Source: Aptenodytes patagonicus
Taxonomy: Eukaryota > Chordata > Aves > Sphenisciformes > Spheniscidae
Direction: 5' to 3'
Length of the DNA stretch: 64,000 nucleotides
Assembly: GCF_965638725.1 (NCBI RefSeq)
Contig: NC_134970.1
Coordinates: 5,523,001-5,587,000, forward strand
Under the pieces are notes generated by a model. It was not told the DNA's origin. It worked only from the letters and a program-made list of their open reading frames with translations, and did not search any database. This document shows, piece by piece, positions 48,701 through 59,857 of this stretch. A program made the translations under genes and the position numbers. Positions within the stretch are counted from its first letter, which is position 1. Each line of letters begins with the position of its first letter.

Positions 48701-50041
48701 CTGTTACTTGATCTATTATTAAACAGCTGCCTACTTGGAAAGTATTTAAATTGTGCAAACAAAGCGGAGAAACACATCTGTATGGAAATGCTAAGCTGCT
48801 GTATGTCATGTTTTGCCATTATGGAATAAAGGAAAGGAACAGCCTAAGTTGAAGTATGGGGAAGAAAGGGAAAGTGTGACTAGAAGATGAGCAGATTTTA
48901 GGAGGAACGAGGGTAAGTCCAGGATAGAGGGCGCTGACTACCAACTTGCACAGTGACCTAAGGACAAAAGCCAACATTCAACACAACTTAAGTTCACCTC
49001 GATTTTGTGGGGTTTGGGTATTTTTTTTTTTTTTTTTTTAGCATTTGCCATCTCCAAATTGTGATCAGATAGATGAATGTTATCCATCAACATGCTTTTA
49101 AAAAGCCTGCTTCTAGGATGCTAAGTGGTAACAGTGCCAACAGCTCTACGAGTGTACTTTGACCTAGAGTACCTGCGACGAGGAGGAGGACTTCTTCTGC
49201 GATAGTCATCTCGAGGACGCCTGCCCCAGGATGGAGGTGGACCACGGTTCCGACTCCGTTTCTCACCATTGGAGAGCTCCACTCTGACACGACACCCACA
49301 GAGAGTTCTGGGAAAAGAGACTGACATCAGTTAGCACGTCTAGGGACAAGTCGGCACGCAGAAGAAAACCTACAGAATCAAGACAGGGAAAAGGAATAGA
49401 CAACAAGGGGAAAAACATCCTGTGTATATACATTAGTCAAAGTACACAGTATTCAGAATCTAAAAAAGTAGACTCCAGCATGACAGATAAAACATTTGGC
49501 CGTTTCTGAAAGCTTGCCATGCTATTAAAGCGGGCAGAGAAGGAACCAAGGAGAGCCTCCATGATCAGTTTTGTCTCTTTACAGTAACACCATCTTGAAT
49601 TTAACTAATGCGCACCAAGACATCCGAGTCACATCTAATGTGGGAGTCCGGCTCCAAAATGTAAAATTACATTAGGACAGACTACCCTTATGCCACTGTA
49701 CAAATAAATATTGCATAACAAATGTGTCAAGTCCTTGGTTTTGCCAGTTGAAGCTTCCCAATTTAAGCTGTCTCACTACCCACAATTTCTGGTATTTTCA
49801 CCAGGCAAGCCGAACACGCGAGAAGCACATTTTACCTTCCATCTAGTTCTCTTACTGCATCAGCTGCATCTCGTGGATCTTCAAATTCCACGAAGGCAAA
49901 ACCAGGAGGGTTTCTTGCCACCCATACACTGCGCAGTGGTCCATAGTAGCCAAAAGCTCGCTCTAATTCAGTTTTGTTGCCATTGTTTCCAAGGTTACCC
50001 ACATAAACCTTGCAGTCCAGCGGACAAGAGTCACGATGCAT
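45763..50041 (-). CDS. SRSF3: SRSF3 (SRp20), serine/arginine-rich splicing factor, 164 aa
   Basis: Coding exons 50041-49836, 49307-49173, 46986-46948, 46144-46058 and 45790-45763 join in phase to 495 nt (164 aa + TAG), the same length as human SRSF3. The RRM occupies residues about 10-83, with RNP2 VYVGNL and RNP1 GFAFVEF; a short linker follows, then the RS domain ([38 protein letters not shown]). As far as I can recall the human protein, the sequence is essentially identical. It is a nuclear, shuttling RNA-binding protein that directs exon choice, 3'-end processing and mRNA export. The start ATG lies 2 nt after a TTTGTCCTAG acceptor. A poison exon lies between coding exons 2 and 3 (47872-48328), so the gene can limit its own level through NMD. 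Confidence 0.97.
47872..48328 (-). other. SRSF3: SRSF3 poison cassette exon (457 nt)
   Basis: Acceptor GTTACAG|AGTCACC and donor AACTA|GTAAGTTT define 457 nt, nearly the size of the ultraconserved 456-nt exon 4 of mammalian SRSF3 (from memory). When joined to the preceding coding exon it reads [11 protein letters not shown]-stop, with TGA at 48297-48295, long before the final junction, so inclusion should trigger NMD or give a truncated RS-less protein. SRSF3 protein is known to promote its inclusion (autoregulation). Confidence 0.85.
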
Positions 50042-50112
50042 TGCTAGGACAAAAAAAAAAAAAAAAAAAAGCTCATATATATTTAACACACAGCAAGTGT
50101 TTATTCACTTAC

Positions 50113-50188
50113 AAGGGAAGTAATTCTGTTGGTTGCTTTTCCCAGAAACTTCAACAGCGATGTGATCTGACATGATAGAAACATCAAC
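50113..50188 (-). other. SRSF3: Candidate alternative 5' exon of SRSF3
   Basis: A 76-nt stretch bounded by a pyrimidine-rich acceptor (CCCCTTCCACACAG) and a strong donor (CCCTT|GTAAGTG). If spliced to the next coding exon (50043), an ATG in good context (A at -3) reads MSDHIAVEVSGK...YFPS directly in frame into MHRDSCPL, giving a 21-residue N-terminal extension. Not known to me from mammalian SRSF3. It could also be a conserved regulatory intron segment. Confidence 0.35.
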
Positions 50189-50863
50189 CTGTGTGGAAGG
50201 GGTGGTGGCGGAAGGACAGTGTTCAAAACCAAACACAAAAGTTAGCTGCTATATCGTAATCGTGATTAAAATTCACTATTTCAGGGAATTCCGTTTACTT
50301 TTAAGGCCCCCAACTTTGAAGGGGAACTTTGCGCCCCTCTCCCCTGCCCCTGGGTTACAGCGGGGGCCGGGCCTGCAGGGGGAGCGCTGCGCGAGAGAAG
50401 GGCTCCATTGTTCTCGGAGCGGGATTCGGGGGAAGCTGCACATGCCGGGGGGAGAAGCAGCGCCATCTCCGGCAGAGGCCACGCCGGGAGCGCTCCGGGA
50501 ATCCCTCCAGAGCGTCTCCTCAGCGCTGCGTGCGCGGCGTGAGGAACCAGCGCTGCCCCGGAGCGGGCGGGAAGGCGCCACACCACCCCCGCGGCACCTC
50601 CCGCCCAGCCGCACCTCGCCTCACTGGCCACAGCCGCGGAGAAAAGGCGGCGAGCGGGCTCTTCAAGGCAATCCGTAGCCTACCCGCCTTCTCCCCGCCC
50701 GGCTTTCCTCAGCCTGGCGGCAGCCACCGCCCGCGGCCCAGCTTTACAAAATGGCGGCTGCTCTTTGTTTGCCGCCACCGGGCCCCGCCGCTTCCATCCG
50801 CCCTGCCGGGGACCGAGACCGCGGGTGCCGCCTCCCCCCGCCCTCCGAGGTGAAGATCCTCAC

Positions 50864-50999
50864 CGATGCTAAGAGGGAGGGCGCGCGAAGGGAGCCCGCG
50901 CTAAATTCGTAGCCGACTCGACCCTCAACGAGACTCCCGCTCCGCTTTTCCTCACCGGACAAAATGGCGGCGGGCGCTTACCCCGCCCGCCGTTATATA
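50864..50999 (-). promoter_or_regulatory. SRSF3: SRSF3 core promoter and noncoding exon 1
   Basis: The minus strand has TATATAAC (50999-50992), preceded by a CACGTG E-box with a CRE-like extension (near 51015-51022). About 30 bp downstream a transcript would start and run through CGCCGCCATTTTGTCC to a donor AGCATCG|GTGAGGA (exon end at 50864). The whole 50.3-51.1 kb is a CpG island. Exon end and start are inferred from motifs. Confidence 0.6.
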
Positions 51000-51099
51000 C
51001 AGGCAGCCCGCTCCCACGTGACGCCAGCCGACAGCAAATCAGAGGGCGCCGCTCCGCTGATTGACAGTTCGCTTCACCCCGCCGCCTCCGCGCGGCCCC

Positions 51100-54000
51100 A
51101 AACGGCAGCGGGCGGGCTTCTCGTCCTCCTCCGCGACAACGGCGGGAGCCCTGAGGCCGCTTCTCAAGCCGAGACCTTCCCCTCCTCTCACCCAAAACTG
51201 ACGATCGAGGGAAGAGACTTCAGGTCCCTGAAATCAGGAAACGGCAACACACGCAAGGAGGCTCTTTTGCTGGCTAAAAAGGAAAAAGAAGGTTTTCTTT
51301 TCTTGTTTCTCTGACCCAGCGGGATACATTCAGACCGTGGTTTTTAAGCATCATCCCCTCATCAAGTAGGGTTTTGTGTGTATGAAAGCTTCGATTCACT
51401 AACGGCCATTTCTCCCCATGGGCAGGGGCTTTAAATAAATGTGTTGAGCAAACCGGTGTTAACCCATAGTTTTTGGTAAGTTTTATGTCTGGGCTTCTGC
51501 CTACTGAGGCACAAAAGAGGGAAGTGATTTTTTTCAGCACTCAATAGAAAACAAGAAGATTTGAACCCAGGAATTTTAGTTACAGAAGGCATTGTTAGTG
51601 GTGTTGACGTGCTTTACTAACCCCTCATTCATTTAGCTAGGACGTAAAACATGAGTTTTAACATGAGTTAAAGAAATAACTTGCTCCAGAGGGGTTGCCT
51701 TAGATAACAAACCTCTTGGTTTGGGTTATCAGGTAATGTGAGAAACCCATCCAAGGCTGTTGCTGCAATAACTTCCCAAAATGTCCCTTTGCAGCCTTAT
51801 CCGTAAGTTGTGTTTAATCCAGACTTTACCCTTTTGACTTGGGCCAGACAAGACAAATTTATCTGGTACAAGTATAATTAATAATACTTTGAGTAATATT
51901 ATATGTGATAAGGCATTCTGAGTACAAATTAATGCACATGCACTGTTTTCTCCAAGCAGGAACTGTGCAGAGGTTGGGGCGTCCTCAGTCTACTAGAGTT
52001 GTACCAGCATGTAAAAAAAAAAAAACAAACTGGAATTAAAGACAACCAGCTGGTATAATTCATTAGAATTTTCCAAAATCTTTTGCAGCATCCCTCATTA
52101 TTTTTAGAAGTCTCTTCTTAGTAAAATCCTCCCAAGGGTCAAAATTGGCCAAGGGACAGAAAAACAACAAGGATTTTAAGGTAACTGATGCTCTAAAGTA
52201 TCTTTATCATGCGTGCAGTTATCTGACAGTTACCTGCTTTTAGTTAAATAAATCTAATGCACTGTAATCTAAATAAGATGATGGTTAATTTCCTAAGGCA
52301 ACACAAACAAAGGAAATAATTTGAAGCTGACTTGGGGCTGTTCAGCCATTTCAGTTTATGACTTCTTTGAGATGGTGATTTCCCATGCTCGCCTCCCTTC
52401 TCGACTGGCGTTTGCAACATAACTAGACCCTGCCTCGTATCACATAATGTACATTCGAAACATGATTTAAGTTTTGCTATAATGAATATTTAAAAAAAAG
52501 AAACCAAAACACACCAAACCTTAGTTAGAGAGCAACTCGTACAATCTTGTAATCTTAACAGATCTTTTAACTTTATACCAAAGTTACACATGACATATGA
52601 AAATAATTACAGGTGACAGACTTGGCAACAAAGGATTTATTCAGAAGAAGGTTCACCTCCTGCAAAGCAAACAGGGCATTCAGCACTTATCTAGGACGTA
52701 CTACCTGTTCTATTCAAGGCTCTTCTTACACAGGCTTAGGGCTATCACCATGCTTTATAAATCACATACCGTAAAAAGCATGTCATCCAAACATAATCCA
52801 TTTTCAGTTTGCTTTTGGCACTATAAAGAAACTAAACATGGCACAGAACCGTGACAAAAGGCAGAGGTCAGAACAGAGGCAACTGTATTCAGCCAAAAAC
52901 CCAACCTATTTCCACGGTCGGTTTTAGGAGGCCCCAACGCAGCCACACAGCACTTCAGTAATTCAAAAGTCAGCATTTTGATTGTTCTCTGAAAGATGAT
53001 ACCCTGAATCAGCTCTGAGCATCACTATATACGTGTACATACATACATATAGGAAAGCTGCATTGGGTTATGTTACTTTCTTCCTCATTCGAAGTCTATA
53101 AGATAGTTTGAAAAATCCTGCTGCTTTGCAACTCTCTTGCTTTTGCAGTAAGAAAATACCATTCGTGTCCAATATTTGAGATGTATAGAACTTTTACATT
53201 CATCGGATCTTCCATAAAAGGAAGGAGAGAACATTGACCTTACAAACAAAACCAGATCTACTTTAAACAAGTGGGCCAAGACTAGATTGAAAAGGCACCT
53301 AATGCCTGCACAGTTACAGTGGAGCAGTTATCTATGCGACCAGAATTCATGACCGCACTGACATGAAGTAAGGTGTGATATTCAAGCTGCTGTCATGGTT
53401 TCCGAGATTTAAATCTCATATAAGAAAATGAACATATTCTAGCCATTATGGTTTGGAAGAAACCTCAGCCATGTGTGCCAAATTTAAGGGATACTGAAGG
53501 AGACAGACAATATTTACTGAAAAGTGCTTCTATCAGCAATGGGATCTCTTAGAGTGTCTCCTCAAGCGCAACTAGACATTAGCAAAAATACTTATTTACT
53601 GGCACGATTATATCTACAGAAAGGCCTTTTGCTAGGAAATGTCATTACGCGTACACAACAGGAACCGGTCTGAGGGGATAGGCCTTTATTTCAGTCAGAA
53701 AAGTGAACGCACGTAGTCATACCTCAGCTAGCTGCTTGTGAAGTTCTTGTGGATTCAACCCATTTTCACATCCTGCCAATAGACTAATCTTGATGAAGGC
53801 TATTTTCTAAAGAAACAGTGACTTACACTTGCCTGATCTTTAGATATGTTACAACCAGCTTGCGTAGGCTTATTCCTGCCACGACTGCTCTTCTGTTCAC
53901 AAGGTACGAGTCCCTGTCCCTTATTCCCTCACTTTTAAAATGCATAAATTTTTACACCGTGAAAGCTTTTAGCTGTGCCTCAGACCTTAAGTAAAGGGAG

Positions 54001-57000
54001 AATGAAACAAGTGACTGTAATTTATACATCATAGACCTAAACTAAGACACGCTCAGCATCCAGCGCAGGGACACGGGATGTCCAAGACTGAAGCACTTTG
54101 GGATTATTTAGCAAGAAGTCCATTTACTTGAATGGCATGTCATTTGGAGACTCTTAGTTCCTCAACCTTCATCCCCATCTTTCCAGGTGTGAGCCTTCTG
54201 CTATTGTTGGGGTCCCACCTCCTTCTGCGGGCTGGGTGTCGATTACAACCCCAGACCCTGTGCTGGGAGCCCCATGACCTCTGCATGGTGGCAGACTGAC
54301 ACACCGCTCTCCCTCAGGGCCAGTACACCATTTGCTGGCACCATAAAGAAATAAGAAATCCAGACCAGCTCTAGGCCAATTTGGTCCTTTAAGAAACTCC
54401 TCCTTGGTCCTACAGACACCAGCGACTGGGCACCCCCTCTAGCATAAAGCCCTCTAGTCCGGGGACAAGATAGCTGATTCCCAGGTAACCTCAGGGCTCC
54501 CCTGCTTCTCAGGCAAGATTTAGGGCTGCCCCTGAACCACAGCCCTCGACTCACCTGGGGTCAGCACCTCCCTGCCCACCTCCTCCCCCGGCCCAGCCGA
54601 ACCAAGCTGTGGGCAGCAGATGGCAGCATTCTCCTCCGGCAGGGGCAGATCCCAGCGAGCTCCTTTCCAGGGGAGGCAGGCCCCCTCCTTTTATTTTGTT
54701 TCTGCTCAGTCGGGGTTCTCAGCAGACTTCTCCAGGCATACTGCAACGCTGTCGAACCGGGGATAAGCTCAGAGAGCCCAGTGGGTGTTAACAGAAGCAG
54801 CGCAAGGGACTGCAGGCTTTGCCTCAGCTTCACCTGAAATTGTTTTGCACACAGAAAATAGTCTCCAGATGGAGACTATTTGGGGAAGGAAAGAGTCAGC
54901 CCCAGGCTTGGCTCCAGGGCAGGTTTTGCAGGACAAAACACCCCTGCTACTGGGTTCAGATAAAGCTGTGAGTCTCAGGCACTTCTGTAAATCTGGCTTG
55001 AAATCAGAAAATGGAAAATTCAAACAGCGAGCCTGACTCACTGCTGTTCAACTCCAATTTTAATCCCCTGGAAGACGGGAGTTCTCTCTGGGATGATGCA
55101 GTACGTAGTGGATTAGGGGCCAGGATTTAAAACTGCCCACGCAGCCTAGCCGCTGGCCCTGGAAGCCTACCCCCCACAAATGCGATTACTTACGCCTCTC
55201 CAGATTGCACAAGACTGTCCCGTTCCCCCCCCCAGCAATAAGGTGATACAGAAGAGCTGTAAGCACCCAAACGGAGAGGAAGCCTGGAGCCTGCTCTCTC
55301 AAGGAGCTGAATTTCATCTCCTTTAAACGGTTACCGAGGCGATGCTGCTGCTGGCTCCCTCCTCCCGGGGCAGAGGGCTGGTGATGGCCCCCGTAGTGCC
55401 AGAGCGATGCGGGTGCGGTGGTGCAAAAGCCTTTGCGGCCTCTGGGTTTGCTGCGAGGTGTCATTTCCTCTGATCTCTCAATTAGGGAGGCCAGGAAGGG
55501 AGAAGCAGCCATTCATTAGCAGCTGCTTCACCAGCGGCTCAGGGGAACTATATTTACCATCCAAGTGTGGTCAAACAGTTTCCTCTCAACAGGGCGGTGT
55601 CTTTCTTTCCACACACCGCACTGAACAGCTCATAAGAATTTTAGTCTGTTAGGCTAACAGCAGTTGGGGGGAGGGGGGGGGAATCCAAAAAAACAAAGTA
55701 GATTTTTACATTAGAGAAGCATGAAGCCTTCTGGAGCCCACACTCCTGTTACTGGTGAACAACAGAGAACAGCACGTGGAAAAGATCCATCAGATCTGTC
55801 TGTCCATCTCCCTACAGATAGAGGATCCTTTGATGCAGCACAGTCTTTGCCCAATTAAGTTTTAAAATCCCAGGCAAGAGGATCCCCCTTGTCCTAACGA
55901 GGCAATTTGCACATTTGCTTTGCTTTCTCTTCCCTCCCCCCATTCCTTCTTCCCCCTCAACGGGGCCTCCAGGCTTTCTCTTTCCTTTTTCTTTCATGCT
56001 CTGCAGCAAGCCATATTCCCTTCCTCCCCCACCTGGCTCCCTGGGGAGAGGACTGGAAAGCAAAACAAAACAATCACTCACTGGGAAACCTTAATTTGCA
56101 CAGCCCTCCTCGCTCCAACACTCCCACTGAAAAAGATGATTGAACAGCAAAGGCACCCTCTAATGCGAAGTCAGGCCTTAAGACCACGAAAAGCCGGAGG
56201 GTGGGAGCAAAGGCTTTGAAGCCAAGGCTAAAGCCTTTGATGGCTCCAAGTGTGCCTGGAGGGAGGCCCCGCGGTAACCAAACTCCAATCAGCTGGGTTT
56301 GCTGGTTACTTCCCTGGCAAAATGGGCTCTTAGTCGGCTCTACGCTGTTCTGGGCTCTTGCAGAGATTAATGTATACCAGCTACAAACATCACCTGGTAG
56401 TGCTGTTTGTACAATTTCTCCTTGTGAAATTAGCAACATTCCCATCGCAGTTAGAAATATTAACCACTATGTGTGTGGCTGTGGTATAAACTGTGCAATC
56501 AACACATTTTGTATTTCCTTTAGAAACATTGCAAACCGTGGAAATCAATCCCTGCAAGCATCTCTCTTCCCTACTGCGCTGCTAGTGCCAGTAAGTCTTT
56601 GCAGCGGACGCTTCTCAAAGATGTATCGTAACCTCAGTGCAGTCTGTCCTCACCTACGCCGCTCAAGGAGATGTTACAAAGTCACGTCCAGGCTTATTTT
56701 GACTTATTCTAAGTCCTTGGGTGGAAAGAAATAGCCAGTGGAAGAGCGTGGCCATGGCAATGCGGTTGGGCCATTACAGAATGCTTCAAGTGCCATTTAC
56801 CGATCCCATGTCAGCGTCTCCGGCCTGCCTGCAGTCACTCGGATTAATGCGATATTAGTTCTTCCGTTGGAGATGCCAGTGACTGCATTCAATGAAAACC
56901 CATTATGTAATGGAGACTTGAAAAGTTCAAGGATGAATTAGACCAGATGTTTTGGACATGACTTTGGCCAATGCTTCTTAGTCCTTGAAGATGTAACTAA

Positions 57001-58280
57001 GAAACCTTGGTTTCACAGGCAGATAATTCCGTGTAACTGCAGTGTGACTGCTACCCTGGAAACTAAGATGCGAAGCACACCCCGTGTTTTACCAACATTT
57101 AACAAATGTCATCTTTAATTGGTGATACACTTTGTTCTCTTTAATGAGTGACGCTCTCCTTCACAACTGGGACTCACATAATGAAATCAGGAATGCTTAT
57201 TTGATTGCTCTGCAATAGCGGGGCTCAAAATAAGCTGCAATGAGGAATATAATAAAAAGCAATTTGATGTCCATAGAAGCTGTGAGCATAGATGAGGTCG
57301 TGCGAGCACTGCTAATAGGGCCTGCCTCCGCTTGGACAATGTGTTTGCATTCACCTGAGACTGGGTTTAACGGGAAGGTGTGGCTGTGCCTATGTGAAAG
57401 GAATCGGTAGCTTCTGATAACACTAAGCAAAGTATCTTTTCAACCCTTCCAGGGACTTTCTCCTCAGAGGTGACAAATACATTCACTTTCTTTCACTTTG
57501 AGAAATAGGAACTGGTCCTCGTAAGTAGACTCGTGTTGCAGCCTCATGGTCCAGCCACATCCCGAGTATCCAAATTCTACTGAAATTACCTGGTTAGAGA
57601 TCATAAAGCGAGTATCAAACCTCGCACGGCACCAACTCGTGTGGTTTCAAAGCACAGCAGAATTTGGCTTTTTGCCCAAGCTACTACTTGTGTTTTTATT
57701 GTTTAGTCACTCGATAAGTCTTCTCCGTATCTCCCCAGTTTCCAAGATTTAAACCAAACATGTTTACTGTACAATCAACGGATTTAAATGAAATTTGTAC
57801 TGAACATTAAGATCCAGTGGGATCTTATTTACCAACTCCTCAGTTAGATTTCCTGCTAGTAACTGTCCCGTTTTGCTAATTGTCTGATAGCTGGCATTAC
57901 AGAGTTCATCAGTATTGTTGATTTAGATTCCTCCTACGCAACATTGGTGTCCTATATGTGGGTCCTCATTGAGGACAGCAAAGGAGGGAGACCTCTTTTG
58001 CATACCAGAGACATTTTTCCTGATCAACCCTGGAACAACAGGTTTGAATATCCCTTTTCAATCATCTGTGGAACGCTGTGTTAGAATAAAAAGTTCTCAC
58101 AAAACAGGAGAGACAGCAAAGCAACAAGAAACTGTCCACAAACTTGTGATCTTTTCCTTAGTGACAGCTGAACAGAACATTTTAGCATCCAAAATTTATC
58201 ATCACTGGAAACAGGGAGCTGTCTCATTTCACTGACACGAGAGGAAAGGTCTTAGTCACAAAGTGCTGCAGCGACCATTT
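51100..58280. other. AT-rich intergenic region between SRSF3 and the PTH-like gene
   Basis: No exon recognised on either strand. Mostly AT-rich single-copy-looking sequence with few repeats. A GC-rich block sits at about 54.2-55.5 kb without CpG-island character or recognisable coding content. It may hold regulatory DNA for either divergent neighbour (SRSF3 minus, PTH-like plus). Confidence 0.5.
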
Positions 58281-58290
58281 CTATTGTTTC

Positions 58291-58315
58291 TGTGGTTTCT
58301 GGGCAGGTATAAAAG
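58291..58315 (+). promoter_or_regulatory. PTH4: PTH-like gene promoter: RUNX-type motif and TATA box
   Basis: TGTGGTTT (58291-58298), a RUNX-family core, lies 9 bp before TATAAAAG (58308-58315). Transcription would start near 58338. Tissue-restricted hormone genes usually carry a strong TATA box and no CpG island, as here. Confidence 0.65.
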
Positions 58316-58337
58316 AAGGTGAAAGGCACTCGTTGTC

Positions 58338-58423
58338 ATTGCAGCTGGAACTTCATGACAAGACTGGCAAGGACGCACATCTGTGCAGATCAGAACTTCA
58401 CCGTGATCTCTACAGGATCAACA
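58338..58423 (+). other. PTH4: PTH-like gene noncoding exon 1
   Basis: From the inferred start to a consensus donor (TCAACA|GTAAGTAG). It contains one ATG (58355-58357). The first exon of PTH-family genes is normally noncoding, which fits. The next exon probably begins at 59773 (TTTTGTCAG acceptor). Confidence 0.6.
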
Positions 58424-59857
58424 GTAAGTAGATAATGTTACTTTTGTAACTGGAAGATGCTTTTTAATTAATACATAGTTTATCGTTGATCGCAATAGGA
58501 AAGTATAGCTTATCCATTATGTATGAGCAGGAGTTCTACAGTAGCGTAACCTAAAATATCATACAGCATGTAAATACACATATATGTATATTTACGTGTA
58601 TATATCTGTATTTAATACAGAAATTTTTAAATTGGAACTAGGAACTATTTGTTCTTTCATGCCTAGTTTAATTTGAACATATTGTCCAAGGAAATTACTC
58701 ACAAATTAGTGGAGAAGACTTTATTAAGAACAAGCTTAATTTTTACAACCAAATGTATGATATAATTTGCCTTTCTAGCCAGTCATTGACAATTCAATAT
58801 TCAAGTTAGTATAAAGAAAAGTCATTTGAGGAGGTGCTGAGTTTTTTATTAGCCCAAACTGCTTCTGCACAAAAAGAAATATTTCTTCAAAAAATTAGTA
58901 GCCTCATTATACAGGAACATATCTTTACTATTCTTACCTGACAATTTAAATGCTGCAACTTTTGTTTTGTTGCCCATCTAGGTTTTGATGTAACAATTAA
59001 TACAGGATTCACTACTAAATAACTAAAGGGACAGGCTGGACCCAATCCTAAAAGCAGGGTACAGTCATTAGTGTAAAAAATGCAGAAATTTTAATGATAG
59101 ACCTGGCGATAAAGGAGCGGTGGGGTTGAAAGGCTGGGTAGGTAGAGGCGTACCAACGCCAGGAGCAGATATATAACTGAATGCAGCTGTTACTTAGATG
59201 AAAATAATCATTGCACAATTACATTTTCTGGTTGTCACTTCCCTAAGCCAGAAATCCACTTCTTTACAGAAAAGAAATCCAGTGTCAGCCTAGTATCATC
59301 CTCGTGCAGAGGCAGATTTGGATGTCAGCGCTTGTATTGCTCGTGGAAAAGGTTGTATTATTAAAGGTCCAAATCCCAGGGCTGTGTACACCTTTTAACT
59401 TGATCTGCATGGTCCAGTCTTAAACTCTTCGTGGAGTTTTGTGACAGATTTCTCAGACAGCAATCCCAATCTCTTTGTTAATTTTCTGCTAAGTTTTTGT
59501 CAGGAAGGTCTCTTGCCAGTTCTAAATGAAATAATCTCCTGTGCTTGCAAAGGCACAAGAGTGGGAAGCAGTATATTGAGAGGCGATAGTGGAAAAGGAG
59601 ATTTAGGACTCTTAGCAAGGAAATGTAGAAATATACTATGAAATCTATTAATCTTTTACTGGTATATGTTACAAATCCACATGCCTGATGTTCTGGGAGG
59701 TCCTGGAATGATGTACCATAGTACAATGCTCCACTTTTACCAGTGCTTAAAGGCTGAAATTCATTTTGTCAGGTGAAAGGAAGAACAGAGAAAAAAAAGA
59801 TTTTTGGTCATACTGTCAGCTTCTTGTCCCGTGGAGCAGATTTAAAGAAGAGAGAAA

